DNA from: Parelaphostrongylus tenuis
Lineage: Eukaryota > Nematoda > Chromadorea > Rhabditida > Metastrongylidae
NCBI GenBank assembly: GCA_019055375.1
Contig: JAHQIW010000301.1
Span: 186,001 to 250,000 of the forward strand
Direction of reading: 5' to 3'
DNA length: 64,000 nt
The notes under the pieces were generated by a model that saw nothing but the letters and a program-made list of their open reading frames with translations, had not been told where the DNA came from and made no database searches. The first letter of the stretch is position 1. Every line of letters begins with the position of its first letter. Made by a program: the position numbers and the translations under genes. This document shows positions 50,190 through 60,939 of the stretch, piece by piece.

Positions 50190-52695
50190 AGAGTGCAGCG
50201 CCCGTTGTTCAATTCTGGCAATTATAGATAGTCTATAATGCCTTCAAAACAAGCACTGAAAACGACGCTATAACAAATTTGTTTCAAACGAGCGAGGTGT
50301 ATTATTAGGTACTCCGTGTTTTCTCCTTTAGTCTGAAATGTATATCTGCATAGTGCTAAAAAGTTTCAGAAAAAACCAGGAAAATGGAGATAACGGCTCT
50401 TGTAGTCCTCTTTCTGTTTGATTCGTGACCAAGTAAATTCTGTTAGTTGTTGAGGAGCAAAATGCTGTAGTCAGCTCAATAACGAGTACGTAAGAGTAAA
50501 CTATAAAGACATTTGGCATCCACGTAGAGCTCAAAATATCCATTGGTTAGGTATTTCCATGTAAAATGGTCATATGAAGTCTACGACTAAGGAAAAAAGA
50601 AACTTATAGAAGAAAAACGAAATGGCGCATCAATCGACTAGAGAGTGACTTCCAGAAAGCAACATTAAATTATGGAAGCCTCAACGGCAGCCTAGTTGTG
50701 TACAAATGTTAACCCTATAAAAGATATCAATGACTAAGAAAGCATTTTGCCTCAATTATCACTAACTTGATGAGTTTCCAAAACATACATCCTAAAACAT
50801 TAATTTTATGCTTTCTTCGGCATAGTTTACAAAGTATAGTGCTAAGGGTTTTCCAATTTCATGTCTAAGTAGATGTGTCACCATATATCTTTTCTGTAAA
50901 CAAAGTTCGAAAAAATTTACAGAAGTTGAGAGAATTCTAGACTTTAATCTCGAGAACCTTGCCAAGTGATTTGCTTAGAATCCACCGCTGTCGAGGTGTA
51001 ACCTGCGAAACCCCCTCCGATTCGAAATCCTTTAGTTCAGAATTGGCACTGCTCGATCACGGTTATCTAGGCACAGAAAGAAAACAAAAACTTGTTCAGT
51101 GAACAAATGACCGGTCTAATAAAAGTAGTAAGGACATCACGTGAGAATACACGAAGTTGGGTAGCCTAAAACATAAACAGAAAACATATCAAAGGACAAA
51201 ATCCACTCAGCTAAGCATGCTGAGTGGTTGCTACAAAACACTGCTGTTGAAATTATACCATCGAGAACGATTTTGTCATAACACACTGAGTGGCACTTAA
51301 GACTAGACATCACAAAGACGCTTGTAGAAACACTTGAATGACATCAGCAGATAAGACCATCGTTCGATAACCGGATCGCAAGAGAACTGGCAACGCTGTT
51401 AAGCACAGAGAAATCAACTATTGGAAAAGATAGTGATAAGTGATAACACGGCAGGTAAATTAGAACAGGAAACTGTTAAAATCATCGAAAAAGGCGAGGA
51501 TAAAGCAGCTTTTGGAGACTGGAAAAAAGTTGCAAGCAGGCAATTCTTACGAGGTTCTGTTCCTCTGCAGTCAATCATTCGTTATTCGAAGAGCAAGCGG
51601 ACGTACAGATCAGATTAGGGCTTTTATTCACCTTATCAATTCTAAGAAATGTCCACTAAGCTTCTCATGGGTACTTTATTGTGCGAACTACCTTGCTCGC
51701 ATAAAAGTATTATATGAATGATTATGCTAAATCTCAGAGAGCTCCGCGTTCCTGTCCTTGATAACTTTTGAGTAGCGTCGAATTTGGTGGACCCATATAT
51801 ATGTCTCTGAAAGTAAGGAATCGAATGCAAATTCTTATTTCATCATATCTACTCTTCAGCATTCGTCAGAACTCAAATTTTTTAGAATCTGATAATTGAT
51901 TCCGGGCATGTCTGGAACAGTTCACTTCCTGCAATTCAAGTGGAACGTGTTAGCCTGATTATTTCTGTTAGGAGAGTGATTCGATCAGTATTTACAGATA
52001 GTCATAAAGTAAACGACAATACTCAGGCACCAGTCGAAACAATACGCAAGATCGAAAACTTTGTGGATGATGGATGCGAGAAGATGAATTGAATGGAAGA
52101 TGATAAATGGGGCCTTATATGTGAAAACGAGTCGCATAATATAGTAGAAAATTATCCTTCAGATCATCCTCACAAGGAGAATTGACAATGAGATAGAGAG
52201 CCCTGTGAATATGGTAATAAATTCAATACAATTCCATTAAAATTGTTCTCGAAATGTCAGATGTGAAGATTTCACAATCAACACAAAAGAAAACTAATGT
52301 CACTAGAAAATATCATCTAATGAAGAGTCAAAGGCAGTTAGAACTGCTCATAGAGGTGTCTCTTGACAAAGTGGACAATATCTGAAGTTACATTTCTGTA
52401 GAAACTTCTTGTTCCGCTCGCTTCTTTGTTCTCAAGTCCAACTGATTTCTATTTTGATTTCTCATTTTTGTGCGTAATCCGTTGCATATAGACACGCGCA
52501 TGCCCTTGTTTCTTTGTGTATTCATTCCGATCGCTTAAAGAATTTTTTGATAAGAAAGGAAGAGACACAGATATTAGTGAAGAATCGTTATCAAATGCAT
52601 TCCTTGCTGACTACCAATCGTTCTCTTCCAATAAGATTTATTCATTTTACAGCACTTATGGCAGTGTTATTGCATTACCGCTGTAAATCCAAGAA
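50190..52695. other. Intergenic, nothing recognised
   Basis: AT-rich DNA with short frames only; no transposon or RNA signature seen. Confidence 0.35.
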
Positions 52696-52699
52696 TATG

Positions 52700-52795
52700 G
52701 AGTAATATGCTGAACCTTAGGCGAGAATTAAACCTGCGTCACACCTTCACTGGAGAGCGCATGCTAGCCACTATTCTACCGAAGTCTTCCGTCTG
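52700..52795 (-). mobile_element. tRNA-like SINE head fragment
   Basis: Minus strand: GGTAGAATAGTGGCTAGCAT is box A-like, and GCAGGTTTAATTCTCGCC sits at the box B place. It resembles families A and C and lies just before a family A body. No tRNA cloverleaf can be drawn. Confidence 0.4.
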
Positions 52796-52904
52796 CTATC
52801 ACTCTTTCTGCGTTATAAAGGATTGGAGCTGCCAGCAACCAGCCGTTACGGATTTGGTTTGGCAAGCACTTATCGCCATTAAACACTGTTGTGTGGATGA
52901 CAAT

Positions 52905-53162
52905 TGTGGGAAGCTTTCGCTGTCGATCAACCCCTGAGTGATGCACCATGAATATCGTCATTTGCTATCGTTTGAGGTGATTGAAGCATATCTGGCCTTT
53001 ACATGGGAATTGCAGTGGCCTATCGATGTATCAAGTCAATGATGCTATCATCCTAGGCAGGTTTGATACGATTTAGCCGACCAGGAAGGGATGTAAGGAT
53101 TGGTGACCCTTGAGCGTGGGATTGAACCATCGGCCATCGATGATCGGCCACACATATGACCT
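52905..53162 (-). mobile_element. SINE family A, copy 5 (moderately decayed)
   Basis: Minus strand: a box B relic GGTTCAATCCC near 53130-53120, then CACCAATCCTTACATCCC, TTCCTGGTCGGCTAAATCG, GGCCAGATATGCTTCAATCA and the end CACTCAGGGGTTGATCGAC. The head is poorly preserved. Confidence 0.65.
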
Positions 53163-53754
53163 ACGAAAATCCTTTTGCTCTCTTCCTTTAAGTATTGACT
53201 GATCGACACCAAGCCTAAACTTCCAAAGAAACAGCAGAAAAAGAGAACGAAAACAACTGTACTGGATCGCTTGCTTAAGGGGACCGTATTCGATGAGACC
53301 ATGCTTAGTTTAGTGGAATGCACTGCGCCCCATTATGATAATGATTTTACGCGCGTTTGATCGAGCCACTTGTTATATTAGGGCTTCCTCTCACAAAAGC
53401 AAAAAACTCACTAACGTCTCAACAAGACCGAGAAGCTTATCTTTCTAAGCAGCTGTAATGGAAGATCAATTGTGATTTGAGGACACGTGCTTGTAATCTT
53501 AGCCAATCCTGGAGGCGAATCACCAGATGAGGTAAAGGATGAGATTACTTAGCTATTGTGTATCCAAAAAAGTGAACGTTGTTAGGTTGGTCCTAAGGCG
53601 CAGTTCTCGTGTATTACTGGTTATATCAGTCTGTGAAATTGCAAATTTATAGCTGCGTATCGTGGGCATATTTGTGAAATTCTCATCTTTCACCCCAAAT
53701 TTATAGAAATTTCAAGTATTCAGACGCAAGCATAATGTTTGAAATCGCACAAGG

Positions 53755-53885
53755 TACAAAGAGTAAATAAAGAGCTGCGAGATGATTAGTCGTTGAGTAT
53801 TTTGTTAGCCTTCGCCTTTACTGAGCATTGCTAAAGGTGACTGAATGCATGACTGGTCTATACAAGGATGTTATGCAACTCCCCA
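53755..53885 (-). mobile_element. SINE family A 3' fragment
   Basis: Minus strand: TATAGACCAGTCATGCATTC with TCACC and a diverged end correspond to the family's terminal third (GGCCAGATATGCATTCAATCA). Confidence 0.35.
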
Positions 53886-54137
53886 AACAATCAACGAATT
53901 CACTAAAGAAAGACTCAACTCGAATATCTACAAGATTTTTAGGGAAAAAGAATTGTTCTGACTAGCATTTCACGATACCATTGAGCCAAATTCTCAGGTA
54001 GTACCTGAAGGAAAACATGAAATGTTCAAAGACCATTACGAAGGACGAGTACGAATAAATGAATTGAATGCAAAATGTGCTGGGGATCCGCCCAACGTAT
54101 TGTTATGACTGGTCGTGTAAAATACAATAATACTATG

Positions 54138-54165
54138 GCTACTACTACTACTACTACTACTACTA
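54138..54165. repeat. (ACT)n microsatellite
   Basis: About nine consecutive ACT units, interrupted afterwards by AACACT. This gives poly-Thr or poly-Ser coding in the overlapping frames, which are not considered genes. Confidence 0.9.
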
Positions 54166-54169
54166 ACAC

Positions 54170-56340
54170 TACGTCTACTACAAATAACAATTTCAATACT
54201 TTCGTACCAGATGGCCGACATCAAAGGAATGAGAGCTCCCATAGCGCGATGCGCATGATCGGATCCGAGACCAGGTGTGTTTTGCAAGGCACCTCTAACA
54301 TCTACATTACACCGGCCATTGAAAAATGGCCATAATATTCTTTGAAGTAGAAATGCTCTTAACAATAAAAATTATATGTATTGTCTGCGATAGCGCGAAT
54401 CATCGAATGAATCTTTCACGCGCGATTATTCAATGTTTTCCTTCATTCATGTATAATGTCAAATGTTCAGTGAACTTTGCTTTAAGACCCACGGGCACCA
54501 CACTTTTTCCTTGAGAGTCCCTATAGAGCTCTGACCTAGGTTAGACGAATCCAAGCGCAACCTCTCTAGATAAAACAAATGTGAACTTTGTTGACATATT
54601 TGCTATCTCGTCCTTTTATCGATAAACTCCAAAAATCTTCCAAGAAGTGAAAGAGGAACTGACGACCGCTCATGCTTTTCAATTACACTTTATTTCCTTA
54701 ATTTAGCGATTATAAGTGATTACGGCCAAGCAGCTGCAATGAAAAGAAGAATTGTATCGTGTAGACGAGATATGTCTCCAACAAATGTACACCGCTTGTG
54801 CTCTGTGCTCAAAACCTCGTTCGTCAGAAAAAACTTGTTACCACATCATTTCACTAAAATTATACGAGGTATTCTTATGAGGGATATTTGAATGAATATG
54901 TATCTTCACAATTTTTTATACATTACCTCTCTTTTATTTTCGCTTTGTAATTCAACTGTCTCTGCAATGCTCAGGTATAATCATCCAACATGGATAAATC
55001 ATTGATCTGATTGAATTTTTCCATACAGGTCTATAGACGTTGACGCACCAATAATTCGTCAAAGATAATGGAAAGCAGCGCCGTTGGCGCAAAAGATTGA
55101 ACTTAATCCCTCCTTTTCTTTCGTAATCCTGTCAGCAAATCTGGTTGTGAATTTGGTCAGGCAATGAAAAAGCGTCTCTCTCATCATGTAGAAATCAGAT
55201 CCACAAAAAAAGCAGCGAAAGGAGACGAAAGGAGCGGGGAACAGCTCAACGCGTCCAGATCAGCACTTGACCGAGCCATCTTAAAAAAGTGGTACTAGAA
55301 GTAGCAATTATATGCACAATGATTTGCTTTGTCTAATCAAACATGAATAAATTGGTCGGAAGCTTTGTCCAATTTACTCAGTGTGACACTGAACAAATGA
55401 TAAAGCTTAAATTACTCATGACAATAAAGGAAGTATTAGAAAAGCAGATGGCGTGGAGTATCAAACTACTAAAGCTAGCACACCTTCGTGCATTAATATT
55501 GATTTAATCAAAAGGTACAAAAACTGAACAACATTCATAGCTGCATAGAAAGGAAAGTAGGGAACATAGGAATTGTGTCTTAAATCAGTTGAACAAAAAA
55601 ATGAGTCAGGTAGAATAGAAAATGAAGAAATAATGAAAAACTACAGAGAGTTCGACATGGAGGGCAAATGAGAAACAAATTGGTGTGTGGATTTGAAGGC
55701 TGATGAATTTGACAGAAAACTGATATTTGAGGAGCAGAAAAGTGAAAGGTAGAGCGCACATGTTGAGGAGACCTTTGATAACAGTATTGTGATTCCTTCC
55801 GTTGATTGCTCAACAATGATTGCAAATGAGATTGATTTGCCCGAACAATATGATGATCGAAGGAGAAACAAAGAGAATGAATACAGGTATCGTACACAAC
55901 AGAATAAATTGGAGCCAATGATCAATATACGTTGGAATGGCAGGAGAATTGGAAATTTGCCCAGTTGCATGATTGATGAGTAATTCTATGCATTCAAACT
56001 AATAAGATAATACTTATGAAAGGGCATTTACAGTCTGCTATTTATCTGTTCTGCTCTTTTGAAGATCGCCAGTGGCACCATTCTTCTTAGTAAGCCGTAT
56101 CATTTAGCTAATGAGACACGACTGTGACGATGAGAATAGAGCACATAGTGAAAAATAAGAAAAAAAGAAACTGGGCACATGCACGAGTATCGTCGATTCC
56201 ACAAACTTCTATCACTTTTACCGCCACCACACTCGCTTAGGAGCCAAGCGATACTGCAGTCGCAGTGGTCAGTCGGCATTCATTTCTGCGCTGCGGTCGT
56301 TCCAACTGCTGCTATTGCAGGGCTAGGGGTCCTTTGACAC
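54170..56340. other. Intergenic, nothing recognised
   Basis: Overlapping minus-strand frames near 55580-55970 are low-complexity (Ser/Phe/Leu-rich) and mirror a purine-rich plus strand. Confidence 0.35.
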
Positions 56341-56344
56341 AATT

Positions 56345-56525
56345 AAGCATATTCAGGAATTTACTTTTTTCACAGTGTTATGATGTTTCAAGCATACATA
56401 AAAGAACGGAGTGGCGTGGAAAATCCGACTTCAGACAAGAGTTGAACCGGCGTTTCACTTAGACCACGGGCACGTGTTACCACTACACCACTGAGGCCAC
56501 CGCTTACCCAGCACTCATTCTTTGA
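56345..56525 (-). mobile_element. SINE family C, copy 4
   Basis: Minus strand: GGTGGCCTCAGTGGTGTAG and TGGTAACACG (box A, 56500-56472), CGCCGGTTCAACTCTTGTC (box B, 56452-56434), GAAGTCGGATTTTCC, CCACTCCGTTCTTTTATG and GAAACATCATAACACTGTG. It is the best preserved family C head in the window. Confidence 0.75.
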
Positions 56526-56529
56526 GATC

Positions 56530-59225
56530 TCTCTATCATAGCTATCAGCCACCTTTATCCATTTACTTATTTTCGGCAAATTTCACAGTTTGTCGCTTTT
56601 ACAGTTTTTCACTATTTTCACAATATTCGTTAAGTGATCATAGCAAAATTGAAATTGAAACGTCTATTAGGAAAAGGATAAGTGTGTACTTCACCTTTAA
56701 TAAGTGTAGTAAAAAAAATGCTTCACTGACGATTGTGGCCATTGATTGTATTGAACTCAATTTTGCAGGGACGCGTTGAATTCTCATAGAAACCACACCT
56801 AGGATGAAGCTAACAACGGTGGTGCCTATAGTGAAGTGTAGGACATCGGCGACGTCCTATCGGCACTTTGCTATTAATCACAAATTTTGCGCGATCGAGG
56901 CAAAAATTGTCTCTCCGTTTCTTCCATGAATCTTCACCAATCTCCACTACCTTTTTTCTATCAAAAAAGGCTCGACTCTCCAAGGATCTTGATGAAGTAA
57001 CCAACCGAGACACATGAATGTAAATAGAGTTCGAATTGCGGCTAAAGCAATTTGATCATTTTCCCTTTTTAGAGATTTCACGTCTGAAGTCATTTATTGT
57101 GAAATGTTGAAGAATGGCTGCGGATCAAAAAAATCAGGATAATCCAAGGCTCAATTTGAATAAGCGGATTTGTCACTGGTGGACGAAATATCTAGTTGAT
57201 TCGAGCAGCCAACGCATGTGATCTGGCAAGACGTTATTGACAGAAAGGATTTTTATAACACAGAAGGCGACAGGACCTGACGACAAGTGTGAACAGACGT
57301 CACTCGGAAGAAGATATCTCTTAAGAGGAAAGGAAATTGCAAACAGAGTGATGAGTTTTGTCGGCGCACAGAGAGAGAAGAAAATGCGACTCATCAGCTT
57401 GCCAAGCGCTGTCAGAGGCTTAATTCATTCAAGGCTGCAGTGATCGGAAGGTAGAGATCGAAAGCAATACTCAAATAGGACACGTCGTCAAGAGAAATAA
57501 AGCCCATATCCACTCAGTCTTAAATTTTAGTCATTTTAACAGCCCAGAGGATCTAAGACACTATTTCGTCTATTGAGGACAAAGTCAACTCGAACTGATC
57601 CGAGACCAAAATACATGTGAGTTTTAATTTGATTAGTCGCTTACGACAAATGATCTGTTGGCGCTTTGAACATACTTTACTGTCTTTAGAGATCCATTGT
57701 TGAGCTCAACAGACACAGCAGTTCTAGAATTGGCAAGTGGAAATTTTCCAGGAGATTTTGAAGGTCTCAGAGAAAACTATGGATTCAATTTTTGATAAGG
57801 AACTAGTCTCATTTGTGTAAACTGCACAATAAGAATAATCGACTGCGGGAACTGCGAATGGATTTTCTTGTAGTTGTTACTGTTTCGTCGACAAGTAACG
57901 ACTTCGTAAGTAATTCAAGCTTAATTTTAGCTTTCTTTTCAAACAGTACGTACTCATCAAAAGAGTAGCTAAACCCATATGACAAGACTATTTTTTTCCA
58001 ATTCCGCCATCATTAGCATTCTGCAAGTCATATAAACGAACTGCTAGACTTTCTCAGCTGAAACAGTTCGGAGAATCCGGAAAACATAGCTTCAAAGTAA
58101 ATTCAAAACACTCATGAGGTTGAAATTTTTTGGTAACATCCATGAACGGAACATCTGACTGACACTTTCTGCAGCTTCTTGAAGCTATTCACAATCATCG
58201 CTAATTTCACAGAAGCCAGGAAAACCATAAACTAGACCGCTGGTTGAGTCTAAATGATGGTTATTTGGACAATATTGGATTGATTTTCGAGAGCTGGATT
58301 ACTAAGGGTGTTATGAACATCAGCATAGCATGGAAAAAGGCTTTGTTCTACCTGTCTGAAGCAGCGAATTAAGAAGCGAAACGTTCCAACTAAATTCTAC
58401 ATTTTACTAAATTTTTTCTACCATCTCATTGATGTCATAATTTGGTGGATTTTGCTGGTGGACACTCTAATACTTTAGTAAAAACTGGTAACTTCTCTGA
58501 TTTAAACTCTTAATTATAAACTTCTTTATTATCGGAAGTTTCATAAAGAGTCCAATTACAACGCGGTTACCCTAAGTGTCGAACACCACTATTTAGGCAG
58601 AGGCAATTCTACGCATCTTCACTGAATAGCTTTCATTGTTGCAAACCCTTTTCAGAAGCAGTTGTTCGTTACCGATAATTAATCTCATTTCAAAGATCTT
58701 TTATGTAAATTATTGAGCGCACAGAAAGGTGTTTCGTAGGCAGATCTTGACACTCTACGCTTGGCGCTTGATCCACAGCGTACAAAATTGCGTTCAAATA
58801 AACCTGTAAGCCACAGGAAAAGGGTGGCATGAAAAAGTGCCACGCTGTCGTAAATTTGGTATCTGATTGGGGAGAAATAAAAGCGAATCTAACAATATAT
58901 AATCAATAGTTGAAGCAATCGTGTTGGTCCCACATAGCCTTTATTGTGGAGGATATAGATACTTCAACGCCTAACTAACGAATGAACAGTGAAAAATGTT
59001 TTCAAATAAACTTTGATTACAGGCTGATACTTTGTCTTTTATCTTATTTAACGTAGTTAGTGTGCCGTAGTGATAAAACTAGAAAAGCTAACGAAATGCT
59101 GGATCGACGAAAACTGGTGAAAATAGATTTGAATATGTAATTGGCAGAAATCTTTTATTTTACCGCTTTTTTAGCGGTAGTGAATGCTATAACTAGACAT
59201 GCGACATTTTTTACTTTTTAGAACT
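56530..59225. other. Intergenic, nothing recognised
   Basis: No coding or repeat signature. A 68-codon plus-strand frame at 57237 and its minus-strand counterpart show no domain. Confidence 0.35.
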
Positions 59226-59261
59226 TCATTTGATCCGTTATCGCAGTGTTTTTTTCCACTG

Positions 59262-59470
59262 CGGGAATCTCAGCACTTCTAGCATTTTTTCGTCCCATAC
59301 TTGAACGGGTAGAGTACTGATTGAGCGAATCTCATTGCACACTCGAGGATAGCCTTGCTGTGGCGTTCCATAGGACGATTTTGTTGACTGCCGGAGAGAA
59401 GTGCGGGGTGTAGCTCGGCTCCACGCGCTCCGTGACCAACATCACAACCACCCTGCCACGACGCCCCTAT
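59262..59470 (-). mobile_element. SINE family B, copy 4
   Basis: Minus strand: GGGGCGTCGTGGCAGGGTGG head, GGTCACGGAGCGCGTGGAGC, CAGTCAACAAAATCGTCC, CTATGGAACGCCACAGCAAG and the end ATGCTAGAAGTGCTGAGAT. It is in opposite orientation to copy 5, 210 bp downstream. Confidence 0.7.
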
Positions 59471-59681
59471 ATGCAACAATACCGAGTAATATAAGAAAAA
59501 ATTTTGAACCTCGTGCGGAAGATGCTGACAAATCGATATATTGCATCGGAAAAAGAGTGATAACAGTTTACGAGTCTCTATAATGCAACGATATCACGTG
59601 CATCCAAAAAATGCGAAATGTGGATGTAACTGCCGAGTCGTTAGATTTTCTATATCACTCAGCATCATTGGACATATAACA

Positions 59682-59880
59682 GGAGGAGGGCCGCAGCCGA
59701 GTGGTTGTGATGCTCATCGCGACGCGGAACGGGGTTGTTCCTCACCCCCAACACTCTCCGCCAGTCATAAACAAACTTCATCGGTTTGACTATCGTCGAG
59801 ACTGCAAAGAGACGTGGCCAAACAGTATTCTACTACTTTCAGAAGACGAAAAACAAATTAGATGCTGGGAAATCTGGAAC
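59682..59880 (+). mobile_element. SINE family B, copy 5
   Basis: Head GGGCCGCAGCCGAGTGGTTG, then TGATGCTCATCGCGACGCGG, CCAACACTCTCCGCCAGTC, and CAAAGAGACGTGGCCAAACAG toward the 3' end. Its end lies about 60 bp from the hammerhead palindrome. Confidence 0.7.
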
Positions 59881-59941
59881 ACGTTTAGTAAAGAATAAAA
59901 AACGGTAAGGCGGATAAAAAAAGTGATAGAAAAGAGATACC

Positions 59942-60165
59942 TTCATTATTATTTGAGCCAACTTGTCATGTGGTCTGGTAAGGGCTCTTGTACAACGGTT
60001 TCTGCCCGGCTGACGAGTCCGTAAGGACGAAACACGTGTATCGGGCTGCACAAGAGCCCTTACCAGACCACATGACAAGTTGGCTCAAATAATAATGAAA
60101 GGATCTATTGAAATTTGAGCGTGGTCTAAACAAAGCACTTGAAATAAAGGTAGAAAAAAGATAGT
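59942..60165 (+). ncRNA. Hammerhead ribozyme, family 1, copy d, in a perfect 50-bp inverted repeat
   Basis: CTGACGA (60010-60016), stem II GTCC/GGAC with GTAA loop (60017-60028), GAAA (60029-60032), stem III C-G closing ACGT, triplet GTA (60038-60040), predicted cleavage after A60040. Stem I: TCGGG (60041-60045) pairs CCCGG (60005-60009). After an internal loop, 60050-60099 is the exact reverse complement of 59942-59991, so stem I could extend by 50 perfect pairs. Every core base fits the type I consensus, and this is the best ribozyme in the window. The body block ATTGAAATTTGAGCGTGG at 60107 follows, as in copy a. Confidence 0.88.
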
Positions 60166-60892
60166 TATAGCACCACTCCACCGCTAAAAAAAATAAAATA
60201 AAGAATTCTTAGCGTTCATCAGATATTTTGGAAATGGATTGTCTCATAACCGCGGCATTACTAATCAGTAATTTTTTTTTTCGAATATTTGCAACATTAT
60301 AACGCTGCGAGAAAGTAATGAAAGAAAAAAAATTCATAAACAGCATAATTTCTTTGTCACTTAAGTCAATGGCATAAGTTTTTCTATCAACCTCGTTACT
60401 GGTTCAATCAACAAAGAGAATATGATTCATCAAAATGATCGAACATTCTATTTGACTAATGTAAAGAATTCCAGCGATGTAGAATCGTAACAACGAATCA
60501 ATAGGGACTCGAAAATCAACATATGACATAGATTTTGAAAATGCAAAAAATGAAAATAGTGCGAAAACACAAATATATAATAAAAACTACCTCATAAACT
60601 GTCCTTTTTTACTAATATTTTGAGCGAGTTTGATATGTCGACAAAATCTAATGCTTAGATAAGTTGGTCTTTTTCAGAACCTGGGCGAACCATATATACT
60701 ATATCTGATTATTCAGTCGGAATTTATCATATCTAGTTACAATCTGATGCGAAAATCAATCCAAATCTCTGCTTATCAAATGTCTCCAAACTGAACCAAG
60801 GATTATATGAAGTAAGCATCTGAATTGATTTTTGCACTTGATTTTTGAAACATATAGAGAAAAATGATAATGATATGTGGTGTGGTATAGTC

Positions 60893-60932
60893 TAAGCTCT
60901 GAGAAAAGCTAAGTCATCGAAACGTCAGTCAT
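60893..60932 (+). ncRNA. Penelope-type hammerhead motif, one core change
   Basis: AAGCT, CTGAGAA (60899-60905; CTGANGA expected), a weak stem II, GAAAC (60919-60923), GTC and AGTC. Stem I has three pairs (A-U, G-C, U-G). The G-to-A change in the core should inactivate it. Confidence 0.45.
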
Positions 60933-60939
60933 CGATTTG

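Noticed and set aside
50328..50543. 71-codon minus-strand frame with a hydrophobic N-terminal stretch
   Set aside because: Could mimic a signal peptide, but has no continuation, donor or homology I can name.
55580..55970. Two overlapping minus-strand frames above 100 codons
   Set aside because: Low-complexity Ser/Phe/Leu/His strings opposite a purine-rich strand, with no domain.
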